From Arthrobacter sp. PAMC25564 (GTDB lineage: Bacteria > Actinomycetota > Actinomycetes > Actinomycetales > Micrococcaceae): a stretch of DNA of 64,000 nt. The notes below the pieces were generated by a model, which had not been told where the DNA came from, ran no database searches, and saw only the letters and a program-made list of their open reading frames with translations. How positions within the stretch are numbered: position 1 is the stretch's first letter; every line of letters begins with the position of its first letter. The position numbers and the translations under genes are program-made. The stretch covers positions 2,728,001-2,792,000 of the forward strand of contig NZ_CP039290.1 in the NCBI RefSeq assembly GCF_004798705.1, given 5' to 3'. Below are positions 44,207 through 53,417 of this stretch, one piece after another.

Positions 44207-44285
44207 GGACATGCCCTCCCCTGCCCACGGTCACGGGACATAAACCCACTGTGCCCGGTCCTTGCGCCCAGGAATGGGCATGTCC
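44207..44285. repeat. 10-bp inverted repeat with inner GGGACAT arm
   Basis: GGACATGCCC (44207-44216) and GGGCATGTCC (44276-44285) are exact complements 59 bases apart. A second copy of the motif, GGGACAT (44235-44241), can pair with the same right arm. It lies between the convergent bioN and thiolase genes, so it may be an alternative-folding terminator. Confidence 0.5.
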
Positions 44286-44295
44286 CACCGGGAGT

Positions 44296-45519
44296 CTAGG
44301 GGAATGTGCGGTATCCCAGTAGCACCGCGGTACCCATCCCGCCCGCGATGCTGATCAGGGCCAGGGCGAGCTGCCCTTCGACCGGGTTGCGCCGCGCCTG
44401 GGCCAGCAGACGGGTGACCAGCACCGCCCCGGAGGCCCCGTAGGCATGCCCCAGGGCCAGCGCCCCGCCGTCGAGGTTGGCCCGTTCCGGATCGATCCCC
44501 AACCGGTCCAGGCAAGCGAGGGTCTGGGAGGCGAAGGCCTCGTTGAACTCAATCAGCCCGATATCTTCCGCGGACAGCCCCTGCGCCGCGAGCAACCGCT
44601 CCGCCGCAGCTGCCGCGCCGGTTCCCAGCAGCTGCGGGTCCACGCCTGCGGTGCCGGTGCCCAGGACCAGGAGCCCGTCGCGGGCGCCGAGGCTGCGGGC
44701 CCGTTCCACCGAGGTGATCACAACGGCGGCGGCCCCGTCAGCGTCAAAGCAGGAGTTGCCGGCGGTGACGGTGCCCCCCGCCACGAAAGCGGCGGGGAAC
44801 CGTGCCAGCAGCGCCGCGGTGAGGCTTGGGCGCGGGCCGTCGTCGAGCTCCACGAGCGCGGGGCTGCCGGCCGCCGAACTGGAAAGCGGGACGATCTCGG
44901 CTTTGAACACGCCGGCGGCCGCGGCGGCCAGCGCCCGGTGGTGGCTGCGGAGCGCGAAGGCGTCCTGCCGTTCCCGGCTGACGCTGCAGCGGACCGCCAC
45001 ATTCTCCGCGGCCACGCCCATGTCCGGATCGCCGTGGCCGGCGGGCGCGAACTGCGCCCGGGCGAAGAACTCCGGCGCACCGTCGCTGTTGCGGTGCGCC
45101 CGCAGGGGTGCGGTGCTGATGCTCTCCACCCCGCCGGCGAGGTAGATCCCGCCGCCGCCGGCCGCCACCAGCCGGGAGGCCAGCACGATCGCGTCGAGTC
45201 CGGAACCGCATTGCCGGTCCACCGTGACGCCGGGAACGCTGACCGGCAGTCCGGCCTCCAGTGCCGCCAGCCGCGCCACGTTGCCGCCGCCGCCGACGGC
45301 GTTCCCGATCACGACGTCGGCCACCGCCTCCGGTGGCACGTCGGCACCTTCCAGCAGGCTGCGCAGCACGGGGGCCAGCAGTTGGTGGGCGCGGAGCCCT
45401 TTCAGGGCGCCGTTGGCGCGGCGGAGCGGAGTCCGGCGGGCGGCGATGATCACCGGCTGGCGGTCCTCGGGAAGGATCGGCGGGCCGCCGGAGACAGGTT
45501 GGGCGCCCGGCCTAGGCAA
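44296..45519 (-). CDS. thiolase family protein with a catalytic Cys-to-Ser change
   Basis: A 407-residue thiolase-fold protein. The nucleophile Cys104 (TVDRQCGSGLDAI) and the NEAF (326-329) and His358 (GHAYGASGA) loops are present. In the fourth motif, however, the second catalytic Cys (CxGGG type) is Ser390 (ISIAGGMG). Degradative and biosynthetic thiolases need that residue as acid/base, so C-C chemistry may be weak or altered. The TTG at 45519 overlaps the end of the acyl-CoA ligase gene by 8 bases, so it probably acts on that ligase's product. Confidence 0.88.
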   Translation of the reverse strand: MPRPGAQPVSGGPPILPEDRQPVIIAARRTPLRRANGALKGLRAHQLLAPVLRSLLEGADVPPEAVADVVIGNAVGGGGNVARLAALEAGLPVSVPGVTVDRQCGSGLDAIVLASRLVAAGGGGIYLAGGVESISTAPLRAHRNSDGAPEFFARAQFAPAGHGDPDMGVAAENVAVRCSVSRERQDAFALRSHHRALAAAAAGVFKAEIVPLSSSAAGSPALVELDDGPRPSLTAALLARFPAAFVAGGTVTAGNSCFDADGAAAVVITSVERARSLGARDGLLVLGTGTAGVDPQLLGTGAAAAAERLLAAQGLSAEDIGLIEFNEAFASQTLACLDRLGIDPERANLDGGALALGHAYGASGAVLVTRLLAQARRNPVEGQLALALISIAGGMGTAVLLGYRTFP

Positions 45520-46948
45520 GGCGGCGGATCCGGGGATCGTTGCTGGCGACCCAGTCGAGCAGGAGCTGCCTGCTGATCTTGCCCCGGTCCGTCAGGGGAA
45601 GCTCGGCCAGCGCGAAGTACTCCAGCGGGCGCTTGCTGCGGACCAGCACGTCCTCGACGCCGGCCTTTAACTGGGTGGCTGTCAGGGCACCGTGCGACGG
45701 CACCACGCCGGCGACCACGCGCTGGCCGCGGAGGTCGTCCGGCTGGCCGGCGGCCACGGCTGCCGCGACGCCGGGAACGGATGCCAGGGCCAGTTCCACC
45801 TCGTGCGGATAGACGTTCGTGCCGGCTGTGATGATCATGTCCGAGCGCCGGCCGAGCATGTGCAGCGTCCCGCCGGAGAGGAAGCCCTGGTCCCCCACGG
45901 TGAACCAGCCGTCGAAGCAGCGCAGGGCCTGACCGTCGTCGCCCCAGAGGTAGCCGTCGCTGACCATGCCGCTGCGGACGCAGATGTTCCCGTCCCGCCC
46001 GTCCGGGAGGACCGTTCCGGCGTCGTCCAGGATCCGGATCCCGACGCCGGGAAACGGCCCCCCGATGCCGGTTCCGCCCGGTTCCGGGGACTCGCCGGGG
46101 CGCAGGCCGGAGCCGGCGACGAAGCTGAGTTCGGAGGCGCCGTAATACTCGAAGATGGTGGCGTTGGGTGCCCAGCGCCGCGCCGCTTCGAGGGTCCGTG
46201 CGTCCAGTTTCGAGCCGGCGCAGATGATGCTGCGGATCCCCGAGGCGTCGACGCCGCCGGTGAGGCCCCGCTCGCTGAGGAGCCTGAGCATGGTGGGGAC
46301 CAGGACCAGGCGGGTGATGCCGTCGTGGCTGATCGCCGCGTGCGCGTCGCCGACGTCGAAGTGTTCCAGCGTGTGGAACTCGGCGCCGGCGTAAAGGCAT
46401 TCGGCCAGGGCGTAGAGGTTCAGGCTGGCGGCGAGCGGTCCGGGGGCCAGCGTCCTGTCCTCCCGGCCTAGGCCGAAGAACCCGATCGAGGCGTCGAAGG
46501 ACTGCCGCCAGGAGCGCCGGGACCGGCTGAAGGCCTTGGGGACCGAGGTGGTGCCGGATGTCAGTCCGATCAGGAACGGGGTATCGGGCCGTCCGTCGGC
46601 AAGGTCCGGGCCGAGGGCCGGTACCCGTCCCGCCAGGGCTTCCGCCAGCGAGCCGGGAACCGGTGGTACAGCCCCGGAGATGCGGGCCGCGATCCCGTCC
46701 TGAAGCTGCTGCGGCCAGTCCGGATCCAGCACGGCGCAGCGCCGCTCGCCCGCCACGGCCGCCGCGAAGGCGACGGCGAAGTGCAGGGAATTCTGTTCGG
46801 ACAGGAGGGCGACCGCGGGAGCCCCGGGAACCAGCGCGGCGGCCGCGTCCCTGAGGTCCGCCCAGCTGAGGCGCTGCCCGGCCACGGCGACGGCGGTCCC
46901 GTCGGGGAGCTCGCCGGCCCAGCGCTGGAGTCTGTCAAGGAATGGCAT
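45512..46948 (-). CDS. AMP-dependent acyl-CoA ligase
   Basis: A 478-residue ANL-superfamily ligase that activates a carboxylic acid as an acyl-AMP and forms the CoA ester. It shows the P-loop-like LTSGTTSVPKAFSRS (A3), YYGASELSFVAG (A5), GWFTVGDQGFLSG (A7), GRRSDMIITAGTNVYPHEVE (A8) and the catalytic Lys in TDRGKISR (A10). It resembles short ligases of the MenE or fatty-acid type, but the acid cannot be named. ATG at 46948 is used, because TAAAGT ends 7 bases before it; an earlier in-frame GTG at 46975 is unlikely. Confidence 0.9.
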   Translation of the reverse strand: MPFLDRLQRWAGELPDGTAVAVAGQRLSWADLRDAAAALVPGAPAVALLSEQNSLHFAVAFAAAVAGERRCAVLDPDWPQQLQDGIAARISGAVPPVPGSLAEALAGRVPALGPDLADGRPDTPFLIGLTSGTTSVPKAFSRSRRSWRQSFDASIGFFGLGREDRTLAPGPLAASLNLYALAECLYAGAEFHTLEHFDVGDAHAAISHDGITRLVLVPTMLRLLSERGLTGGVDASGIRSIICAGSKLDARTLEAARRWAPNATIFEYYGASELSFVAGSGLRPGESPEPGGTGIGGPFPGVGIRILDDAGTVLPDGRDGNICVRSGMVSDGYLWGDDGQALRCFDGWFTVGDQGFLSGGTLHMLGRRSDMIITAGTNVYPHEVELALASVPGVAAAVAAGQPDDLRGQRVVAGVVPSHGALTATQLKAGVEDVLVRSKRPLEYFALAELPLTDRGKISRQLLLDWVASNDPRIRRLA

Positions 46949-47006
46949 CGGATCAACTTTACCGGCCGGGGACACCGCCGATGACGGTGCGCGTTATTGT
47001 GACCTT

Positions 47007-47894
47007 ATGAGTTTCAATGACAATGTTGAGCTGGACCCCTCACAGGTCCAGGACCGGCGCGGCATGGGCCGCGGAACCAAGATCGGTGGCGGCATCGGGG
47101 GCGGAATTATCCTGCTGCTCGCCGCCCTGTTCGGCATCAACCCGCAGCTTCTGGAAGGCCTGACCGGCACCACCCAGGACCAGCAGCCGCAGAGCCAAAC
47201 CACCGGCCTGGCCTGCAAGACCGGCGCGGATGCCAACGCCCGCCTCGACTGCCGGATCAACGGAACGGTCAACAGCCTGAATGCCTTCTGGCCGGCGTAT
47301 CTGGCGCAGTACAACAAGAAGTACCCGCAGCCGCAGACCGTGATCTTCAGCGGTGGAACCGACACCGGTTGCGGCGCCGCAACCTCCGAGGTCGGCCCGT
47401 TCTACTGCCCGGCAGACACCACGGCCTACTTTGACCCGGGCTTCTTCCAGGAGCTCGTGGACCGGTTCGGATCCTCCGGCGGCCCGCTCGCCCAGGAGTA
47501 TGTGGTCGCGCACGAATTCGGCCACCATGTCCAGAACCTGCTGGGCAACCTGGACCGCGCGCAGCAGGATCCCCAGGGGCCGCAGTCCGGTGCCGTGCGC
47601 GTGGAACTCCAGGCCGACTGCTATGCCGGCCTGTGGGTCCGCTACGCCACCACCACGAACGATCCCAAGACCGGGCAGCCGTTCCTGGAACCGCTCAAGC
47701 AGCAGGACCTGAGCGACGCGCTGTCCGCGGCCTCGGCGGTGGGTGACGACCGGATCCAGAAAGCCGCCACGGGCCGTGTCTCGCCCGAGTCGTGGACCCA
47801 TGGCTCCAGCGCGCAGCGGCAGAAGTGGTTCTACCAGGGCTACAAGACCGGCGACATCAACCAGTGCGACACCTTCGGGGTGGCCACCCCCTGA
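47007..47894 (+). CDS. YpfJ-family putative neutral zinc metallopeptidase
   Basis: A 295-residue protein with an N-terminal basic stretch and one transmembrane helix (GGIILLLAALFGINPQLL, about residues 33-50). The zinc-binding motif is HEFGHH (169-174) with a downstream ELQADCYAG that supplies the third ligand region. Four extracytoplasmic cysteines may form disulfides. Substrate unknown. TATTGT (46995-47000) ends 6 bases before the ATG, so the mRNA is likely leaderless. A 40-base palindromic terminator follows. Confidence 0.92.
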   Translation: MSFNDNVELDPSQVQDRRGMGRGTKIGGGIGGGIILLLAALFGINPQLLEGLTGTTQDQQPQSQTTGLACKTGADANARLDCRINGTVNSLNAFWPAYLAQYNKKYPQPQTVIFSGGTDTGCGAATSEVGPFYCPADTTAYFDPGFFQELVDRFGSSGGPLAQEYVVAHEFGHHVQNLLGNLDRAQQDPQGPQSGAVRVELQADCYAGLWVRYATTTNDPKTGQPFLEPLKQQDLSDALSAASAVGDDRIQKAATGRVSPESWTHGSSAQRQKWFYQGYKTGDINQCDTFGVATP

Positions 47895-47972
47895 CAGCCC
47901 ATCGGTTGCTCCGTAACGGCCGTTTTGACGGCCATAGGGGCAGTTACTGAGCAGCCGATTCGACCCGCCACG

Positions 47973-48012
47973 ACGACGGCGGGCCCACCTCTAGAGGTGG
48001 GCCCGCCGTCGT
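47973..48012. terminator. perfect 40-base palindrome, bidirectional terminator
   Basis: 20-bp self-complementary arms meet at CTAG with no spacer, between the convergent zinc-peptidase and sufT genes. A TTT run follows on the plus strand. Confidence 0.85.
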
Positions 48013-48037
48013 TTCGCGTCAGGGACGTAATGGGGGA

Positions 48038-48370
48038 TCAGATGTTGAAGCCGAGGGCGCGCATCTGGTCGCGGCCGTCTTCGGTGATCCGCTCCGGACC
48101 CCAAGGCGGCATCCAGACCCAGTTGAGGCGCCACTCGTCCACGATCCCGTCGAGGGACTTGCCGACCTGTTCCTCGATCACGTCGGTGAGCGGGCAGGCG
48201 GCCGTGGTGAGCGTCATGTCGATCAGCAGGGCGCCGTCGTCGTCTGAGTATTTCAGACCGTACAGCAGGCCAAGATCAACGATGTTGACCCCCAGTTCCG
48301 GGTCGATCACATCCTTGAGTGCCTCTTCGACATCCTCGAGGCCCGTGCGGGCCACATTGATTTCCGTCAT
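48038..48370 (-). CDS. sufT: SufT-like metal-sulfur cluster assembly factor (DUF59/MIP18)
   Basis: A 110-residue protein of the DUF59 family. It has DVIDPELGVNIVDLGLLYGL and the conserved Cys in TLTTAACPLTDVIEEQV. Relatives help mature Fe-S proteins. It follows sufC by 13 bases and is the last gene of the suf operon on the minus strand. It ends near a bidirectional terminator at 47973-48012. Confidence 0.93.
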   Translation of the reverse strand: MTEINVARTGLEDVEEALKDVIDPELGVNIVDLGLLYGLKYSDDDGALLIDMTLTTAACPLTDVIEEQVGKSLDGIVDEWRLNWVWMPPWGPERITEDGRDQMRALGFNI

Positions 48371-48383
48371 GGCAGAGTCCTAA

Positions 48384-49181
48384 CTAGGCCTGCGCTGCAG
48401 CGGCAGCGGCGGCAATGGTGGCTGCACCGGCGCCGGTGGCGTAGCGGTCGTAGCCTTCTTCTTCGAGGCGGTCGGCAAGTTCCGGGCCGCCCTCTTCGAC
48501 AACCTGGCCGTCAACGAACACGTGCACGAATTCCGGCTTGATGTAGCGCAGGATCCGGGTGTAGTGCGTGATCAGCAGGGTGCCCATGTTGCCTTCGGCC
48601 TGTGCACGGTTGACGCCTTCGGAGACAACCTTGAGGGCGTCGACGTCCAGGCCTGAGTCGGTCTCGTCCAGAATGGCGAACTTCGGCTTGAAGAGCTCCA
48701 ACTGGAGGATCTCCACGCGCTTCTTCTCGCCGCCGGAGAAGCCTTCGTTGACGTTGCGCTGGGTGAAGTCGGCGTCGATGCGCAGCTCCGCCATGGCGGC
48801 CTTGACTTCCTTCGTCCAGGTGCGGAGGGCGGGGGCCTTGCCGTCGATGGCCGTCTTGGCCGTGCGCAGGAAGTTGGTCATGCTGACCCCTGGGACCTCG
48901 ACGGGGTACTGCATTGCCAGGAACAGGCCGGCGCGGGCGCGGGTATCGACGCTCATGGCCAGCACGTCTTCGCCGTCCAGCGTGATGGAGCCGGAGGTGA
49001 CGTTGTAGCGCGGGTGGCCGGCAATGGTGGACGCCAGCGTGGACTTGCCGGAGCCGTTGGGGCCCATGATGGCGTGCGTCTCGCCGGTCCTGATGGTCAG
49101 GCTGACGCCCTTCAGGATTTCCTTGACGCCCTGCTCGGTGTCAATGCTGACGTGCAGGTCCTTGATCTCAAGAGTCGACAT
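48384..49181 (-). CDS. sufC: Fe-S cluster assembly ATPase SufC
   Basis: A 265-residue ABC ATPase of the SufBCD scaffold. Walker A is GPNGSGKSTLAST, the signature is FSGGEKKRVEILQ, and Walker B is FAILDETDSGLDVDALK, whose ETDSGLD block is specific to SufC. The ATG at 49181 begins STLEIKDLHVSI and fits the family start; longer in-frame readings lack support. The C-terminus is an unusual Ala-rich tail (TIAAAAAAAQA), probably not important. It follows the Rieske gene by about 97 bases. Confidence 0.95.
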   Translation of the reverse strand: MSTLEIKDLHVSIDTEQGVKEILKGVSLTIRTGETHAIMGPNGSGKSTLASTIAGHPRYNVTSGSITLDGEDVLAMSVDTRARAGLFLAMQYPVEVPGVSMTNFLRTAKTAIDGKAPALRTWTKEVKAAMAELRIDADFTQRNVNEGFSGGEKKRVEILQLELFKPKFAILDETDSGLDVDALKVVSEGVNRAQAEGNMGTLLITHYTRILRYIKPEFVHVFVDGQVVEEGGPELADRLEEEGYDRYATGAGAATIAAAAAAAQA

Positions 49182-49278
49182 GTATCTTGTTCTCCTCTGC
49201 ACCGTGCCCTCCGGCACGGTGCGGTTTCTTGGTGAAAGTTCTTTGATGCGGGTGCTGGTGCGCGGACCGCCAGGGCGG

Positions 49279-49638
49279 TCAGCTGAAGTTCGGCGCCTCG
49301 GCACCGTTCAGGACGTTGGTGACGTCGACATACACGTCGTCGCCCTGGATGGTGACGGCAAACACTGGAACGGGATCGTAGGCCGGCAGCTGGAGCGGCT
49401 CTCCGCTGCGCAGATCAAACTGGGAGCCGTGGCCCCAGCACTCGATCAGGCAGCCTTCAACCTCTCCTTCGGAAAGGGAGATGTCCGCATGCGAGCAGGT
49501 GTCACCGATGGCGTGGATCTCCCCCATCGAGTCCTTCACGATTGCTACCGGGTAGTCGTCGATCAGGATCCGCAGCGCCTGCTTGAGCTGGATCTCGCTG
49601 GCGTTGCAGACGAGCTCGCCCTTTGGCTGTTCAGTCAT
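49279..49638 (-). CDS. Rieske-type ferredoxin in the suf operon
   Basis: A 119-residue Rieske [2Fe-2S] ferredoxin. The cluster ligands are CSHAD (Cys-x-His) and CWGHGSQFD (Cys-x2-His), at the usual spacing of about 17 residues. It resembles the small ferredoxin of ring-hydroxylating dioxygenases but lies between sufD and sufC, as in other actinobacteria, so it more likely serves Fe-S assembly electron transfer (inference). No oxygenase gene is nearby. Confidence 0.93.
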   Translation of the reverse strand: MTEQPKGELVCNASEIQLKQALRILIDDYPVAIVKDSMGEIHAIGDTCSHADISLSEGEVEGCLIECWGHGSQFDLRSGEPLQLPAYDPVPVFAVTIQGDDVYVDVTNVLNGAEAPNFS

Positions 49639-49671
49639 CTGATGCTTTCCTGTGTCCTCTGGTGCTGCGCA

Positions 49672-50958
49672 CTAGTGGTTCGTCGCAGCGAGTTCGCGCT
49701 CGACAGCCGCCGTCAGGCGCTCTTCGATGGCCGGCACCTTGATCTGCTGGATGATCTCGTTCAGGAAGCCGCGGACCACCAGCCGGCGGGCCACCTCTTC
49801 CGGGATGCCGCGGGCCATCAGGTAGAACAGGTGCTGGTCATCGAAGCGTCCGGTGGCGCTGGCGTGGCCGGCGCCGGCGATCAGGCCGGTCTCGATTTCG
49901 AGGTTCGGCACGGAGTCCGCGCGGGCGCCGTCGGTCAGGACCAGGTTGCGGTTGGCCTCGTAGGTATCGGTGCCTTCTGCCTCCTTGCGGATCAGGACGT
50001 CACCCACCCACACGGTGTGCGCATTGCGGCCCTGGAGTGCGCCCTTGTAGAGCACGTTGGACTTGCAGTTCGCCACGGCGTGGTCCACGAACAGGCGCTG
50101 CTCGAGGTGCTGGCCGGCGTCGGCGAAGTACAGGCCGAACAGTTCGACTTCCGCCCCCGGGGCGGTGAAGCGTGCCGACGGCGTGACGCGGACGAGGTCG
50201 CCGCCGAGGCTGACCACGATGTGCTTGAACCGTGAGTCGCGGCCGAGCTTTACCTGCTGGGAGGAGGCGTGCACGGCGTCGTCGTTCCATTCCTGGAGCG
50301 AGATGACGGTGAGCTGCGCGCCTTCCTCGACGACAATCTCCACGTTTTCCGAGACGACGGCGGTGCCCTGGTGATCCAGGACCACGACGGACCGGGAGTA
50401 TTTTTCCGCCACGATCACGAGGTGCTGCGCGGACGCTTCGGTGCCTTGGCCGGTCAGCAGCACGGAGATTTCGCCGTCGGCCTGGACCTCGGCGGGAACC
50501 GTGATGACGGTGGCCTCGGAGAAGTTCTCCCAGGCGTTGGCTGAGACGCGGTCCTCGGGGATGGCAGCCGAACCGATCCGGCGGTCGTCGCGGCCGACGG
50601 TTTCCACGCTCACGCTGTCCGGGGCGGTGACGCTGACGGTCGGCGCGGCGCCCTTGAGGACGTCGGTGTGCAGTCCGCGGAGGCGCTTGAGCGGGGTGAA
50701 CCGCCAGTCTTCCTCCATGCCGGTCAGTGGCTTGAAGTCCGCCAGTTTGTAGGAGGTCAGGCGGCCGGCGCGTGAGCTGTCCGGAACGCCGACGCCGCCG
50801 CCGTGCGAGTGGGCCTTGACGGCCCCGCCCGCCAGCGGCGACTTGGACTCTGCGGCGTTCACCGGGGAAAGGCTTTCGCCTTCCTCGGTGAAACCGTTGA
50901 TGAACGGCTGGGCCGAGGGCGCGCCGATGCGGGCCTTTTCAGTAGTGATGTCAGTCAT
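49672..50958 (-). CDS. sufD: Fe-S cluster assembly protein SufD
   Basis: A 428-residue scaffold subunit. The C-terminal SufBD beta-helix has RNLVLTDGARADSVPNLEIE, GAGHASATGRFDDQHLFYLMARGIP and a final VERELAATNH. Its start overlaps the sufB stop by one base (TAATG). It pairs with SufB and SufC to hold the nascent cluster. A Rieske gene lies between it and sufC. Confidence 0.95.
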   Translation of the reverse strand: MTDITTEKARIGAPSAQPFINGFTEEGESLSPVNAAESKSPLAGGAVKAHSHGGGVGVPDSSRAGRLTSYKLADFKPLTGMEEDWRFTPLKRLRGLHTDVLKGAAPTVSVTAPDSVSVETVGRDDRRIGSAAIPEDRVSANAWENFSEATVITVPAEVQADGEISVLLTGQGTEASAQHLVIVAEKYSRSVVVLDHQGTAVVSENVEIVVEEGAQLTVISLQEWNDDAVHASSQQVKLGRDSRFKHIVVSLGGDLVRVTPSARFTAPGAEVELFGLYFADAGQHLEQRLFVDHAVANCKSNVLYKGALQGRNAHTVWVGDVLIRKEAEGTDTYEANRNLVLTDGARADSVPNLEIETGLIAGAGHASATGRFDDQHLFYLMARGIPEEVARRLVVRGFLNEIIQQIKVPAIEERLTAAVERELAATNH

Positions 50959-52421
50959 TAACCGACCGATCCTTCCATCTGCAGTTCAATCAGTCGGTTC
51001 AGCTCGAGGGCATATTCCATCGGCAGTTCGCGGGCAATGGGCTCGATGAAGCCGCGGACGATCATCGCCATGGCCTCGTCTTCGCGCATGCCGCGGGACA
51101 TCAGGTAGAACAGCTGCTCTTCGCTGACGCGTGAGACCGTGGCCTCATGCCCCATGGTGACGTCATCCTCGCGGATGTCGATGTACGGGTAGGTATCCGA
51201 ACGGCTGATGGTGTCCACCAGCAGGGCGTCACAGCGGACCGTGTTGGCCGAGTGCTTGGCCCCTTCGCGGACCTGGACCAGGCCGCGGTAGGCAGCACGG
51301 CCGCCGCCGCGGGCCACGGACTTGGACACGATCGAGCTCTTGGTGTTGGGCGCGATGTGGACCATCTTGGAGCCGGTGTCCTGGTGCTGGCCTGCTCCGG
51401 CGAACGCGATGGACAGGGTCTCGCCCTTGGCCCCTTCGCCGACGAGGTAGACGGCCGGGTACTTCATGGTGACCTTGGAACCGATGTTGCCATCGATCCA
51501 CTCCATGGTGGCGTTCTCCTCGCAGATGGCGCGCTTGGTGACCAGGTTGTACACGTTGGTGGACCAGTTCTGGATGGTCGTGTAGCGGACGCGGGCGCCC
51601 TTCTTCACGATGATTTCCACGACGGCGGAGTGCAGCGAGTCCGAGGTGTAGATCGGCGCGGTGCAGCCTTCTATGTAGTGGACGTAGGAATCCTCGTCCG
51701 CGATGATCAGCGTGCGCTCGAACTGGCCCATGTTTTCCGTGTTGATGCGGAAGTAGGCCTGCAGCGGGATGTCCACGTGGACGCCCTTGGGCACGTACAC
51801 GAAGGAACCGCCGGACCATACGGCCGTGTTCAGCGAGGCGAACTTGTTGTCGCCTACCGGAATGATGGTGCCGAAGTACTCCTGGAAGATCTCCGGGTGC
51901 TCGCGCAGCGCGGTGTCCGTGTCCAGGAAGATGACGCCCTGGGCTTCCAGGTCCTCGCGGATCTGGTGGTACACAACCTCGGACTCATACTGTGCCGCGA
52001 CGCCGGAGACCAGGCGGCTGCGTTCGGCTTCCGGGATGCCCAGCTTCTCGTAGGTGTTCCGGATGTCCTCGGGAAGGTCTTCCCAGGTGGCGGCCTGCTT
52101 CTCGGTGGACCGCACGAAGTACTTGATGTTGTCGAAGTCGATGCCGGACAGGTCGGCGCCCCACGTCGGCATCGGCTTGCGGTCGAAGTACTTCAGGCCC
52201 TTGAGGCGGAGGTCCAGCATCCATTCGGGCTCGTTCTTCTTGGCCGAAATGTCCCGGACGACGTCCTCATTGATGCCACGGCGCGCGTTGGCGCCGACGT
52301 CGTTCTTGTCGGCCCAGCCGTACTCGTAGGTGCCGATTCCGTGCAGCTCGGGATTCTTTTCCAGAATCTCCGAAATCACAGTAGAGTCAGCAACCTTGTT
52401 CTCTGATAGTTGGTCCGTCAT
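50958..52421 (-). CDS. sufB: Fe-S cluster assembly protein SufB
   Basis: A 487-residue scaffold subunit with the usual blocks: [20 protein letters not shown] with the conserved Cys, [18 protein letters not shown], and [20 protein letters not shown]. It assembles Fe-S clusters with SufC and SufD. The ATG at 52421 overlaps the sufR stop by one base (TGATG) and has AAAGG upstream. A GTG just before it (52424) is not needed. Confidence 0.96.
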   Translation of the reverse strand: MTDQLSENKVADSTVISEILEKNPELHGIGTYEYGWADKNDVGANARRGINEDVVRDISAKKNEPEWMLDLRLKGLKYFDRKPMPTWGADLSGIDFDNIKYFVRSTEKQAATWEDLPEDIRNTYEKLGIPEAERSRLVSGVAAQYESEVVYHQIREDLEAQGVIFLDTDTALREHPEIFQEYFGTIIPVGDNKFASLNTAVWSGGSFVYVPKGVHVDIPLQAYFRINTENMGQFERTLIIADEDSYVHYIEGCTAPIYTSDSLHSAVVEIIVKKGARVRYTTIQNWSTNVYNLVTKRAICEENATMEWIDGNIGSKVTMKYPAVYLVGEGAKGETLSIAFAGAGQHQDTGSKMVHIAPNTKSSIVSKSVARGGGRAAYRGLVQVREGAKHSANTVRCDALLVDTISRSDTYPYIDIREDDVTMGHEATVSRVSEEQLFYLMSRGMREDEAMAMIVRGFIEPIARELPMEYALELNRLIELQMEGSVG

Positions 52422-53284
52422 CACGGCCTTTCTTGCAGATGGTTGGATACTTCGTCCAGGTTGTCCGGGGCGGCTGCCGGGCCGTGGGGCCCCTTGGCCG
52501 CCGGACGTCCTGTAGGTATGTGGGTCGTGCAGACGTGGCCGCCGCGCGCCAAGGTGGAGAGCCGGCGCACGTCGACGCCGACCAGCCGGGAGAATACTTC
52601 GGTCTCCACATCGCAGAACACGGGGAACTCTGCGGCCAGTTGCTGGATCGGGCAGTGGCCCTGGCAGAGCTGGACGCTGGAAAGCGCCGCCGGGAGCGGC
52701 GCCTTGGCCTCGATGGAGGCGGCCGATGCGACAAACCCGTCGCGGCTCAAGGCCTCGGACAGCGCCTGCGCGCGTGCCGTGATGTCGGCACCCGCCTCGT
52801 TGATTTCCGGGGCGTAGCGGCTTTCCATCGTGGCGAACCGCTCGACGGCGAACTCCCGGACCGATTCCGGACCGGCCATTTCGCTGAGGCGCCGCAGCGC
52901 GGACGTGGCGATGTCAAGGTAGTCGTCGCCGAGCGAGGACTGGCCCTGCGAGCTGAGGACATAGCGGCGGGCCGGACGTCCGGCTCCGGCACCGGCGCGG
53001 GCTGCCCGCTTGACCTCGATCACGCCGTCGCGCGAGAGGTGGTCGAGGTGGCGGCGCACGGCGGCGGGGGTGAAGCCGAGCAGCTCACCCAGTTCGGCGG
53101 CGCTGATGGGGCCGTGCTCCAGCACGGCGCCGAGGACGCGGTCCCTGGTGCGTTCCTCGACGTCGGCCGCCGGAAAGGCGACCGCGGCGGAAGCTGCCTT
53201 CGGTGCCATTTCCGCGGAGGCGCCCGACGGCGCAAGGCGCGGGTCGTCAGGTCCGGAGAGGGCAACAGAAATAGACGGGCTCAT
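52421..53284 (-). CDS. sufR: SufR-like Fe-S-sensing transcriptional regulator
   Basis: A 287-residue regulator. The N-terminal DeoR/ArsR-like winged helix reads [20 protein letters not shown], and the C-terminal region has Cys207, Cys211 and Cys224 in [10 protein letters not shown] and FPVFCDVE, the Fe-S ligands of SufR. It probably represses the operon when clusters are sufficient. The ATG at 53284 is chosen over an in-frame GTG at 53293; a TAAATT -10 lies at 53315-53310. It is the first gene of sufR-sufB-sufD-Rieske-sufC-sufT and divergent from an ABC exporter gene. Confidence 0.93.
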   Translation of the reverse strand: MSPSISVALSGPDDPRLAPSGASAEMAPKAASAAVAFPAADVEERTRDRVLGAVLEHGPISAAELGELLGFTPAAVRRHLDHLSRDGVIEVKRAARAGAGAGRPARRYVLSSQGQSSLGDDYLDIATSALRRLSEMAGPESVREFAVERFATMESRYAPEINEAGADITARAQALSEALSRDGFVASAASIEAKAPLPAALSSVQLCQGHCPIQQLAAEFPVFCDVETEVFSRLVGVDVRRLSTLARGGHVCTTHIPTGRPAAKGPHGPAAAPDNLDEVSNHLQERP

Positions 53285-53417
53285 GGAATACACAACACAA
53301 TCATGTCGTAATTTACTCCCGCGATCCAGTAAGGCATGGCTTCCCTCCGGCCATGGCAGCCTGATGCTCCAGTGCGGGTGCCGGCCCGCCGCGTACTACA
53401 TCACGTAGAATGCTGTG

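Noticed and set aside
53394..53411. CTAC-ATCAC-GTAG between sufR and the ABC exporter as a SufR operator
   Set aside because: Only 4-bp arms, which are expected by chance. No SufR consensus could be confirmed.
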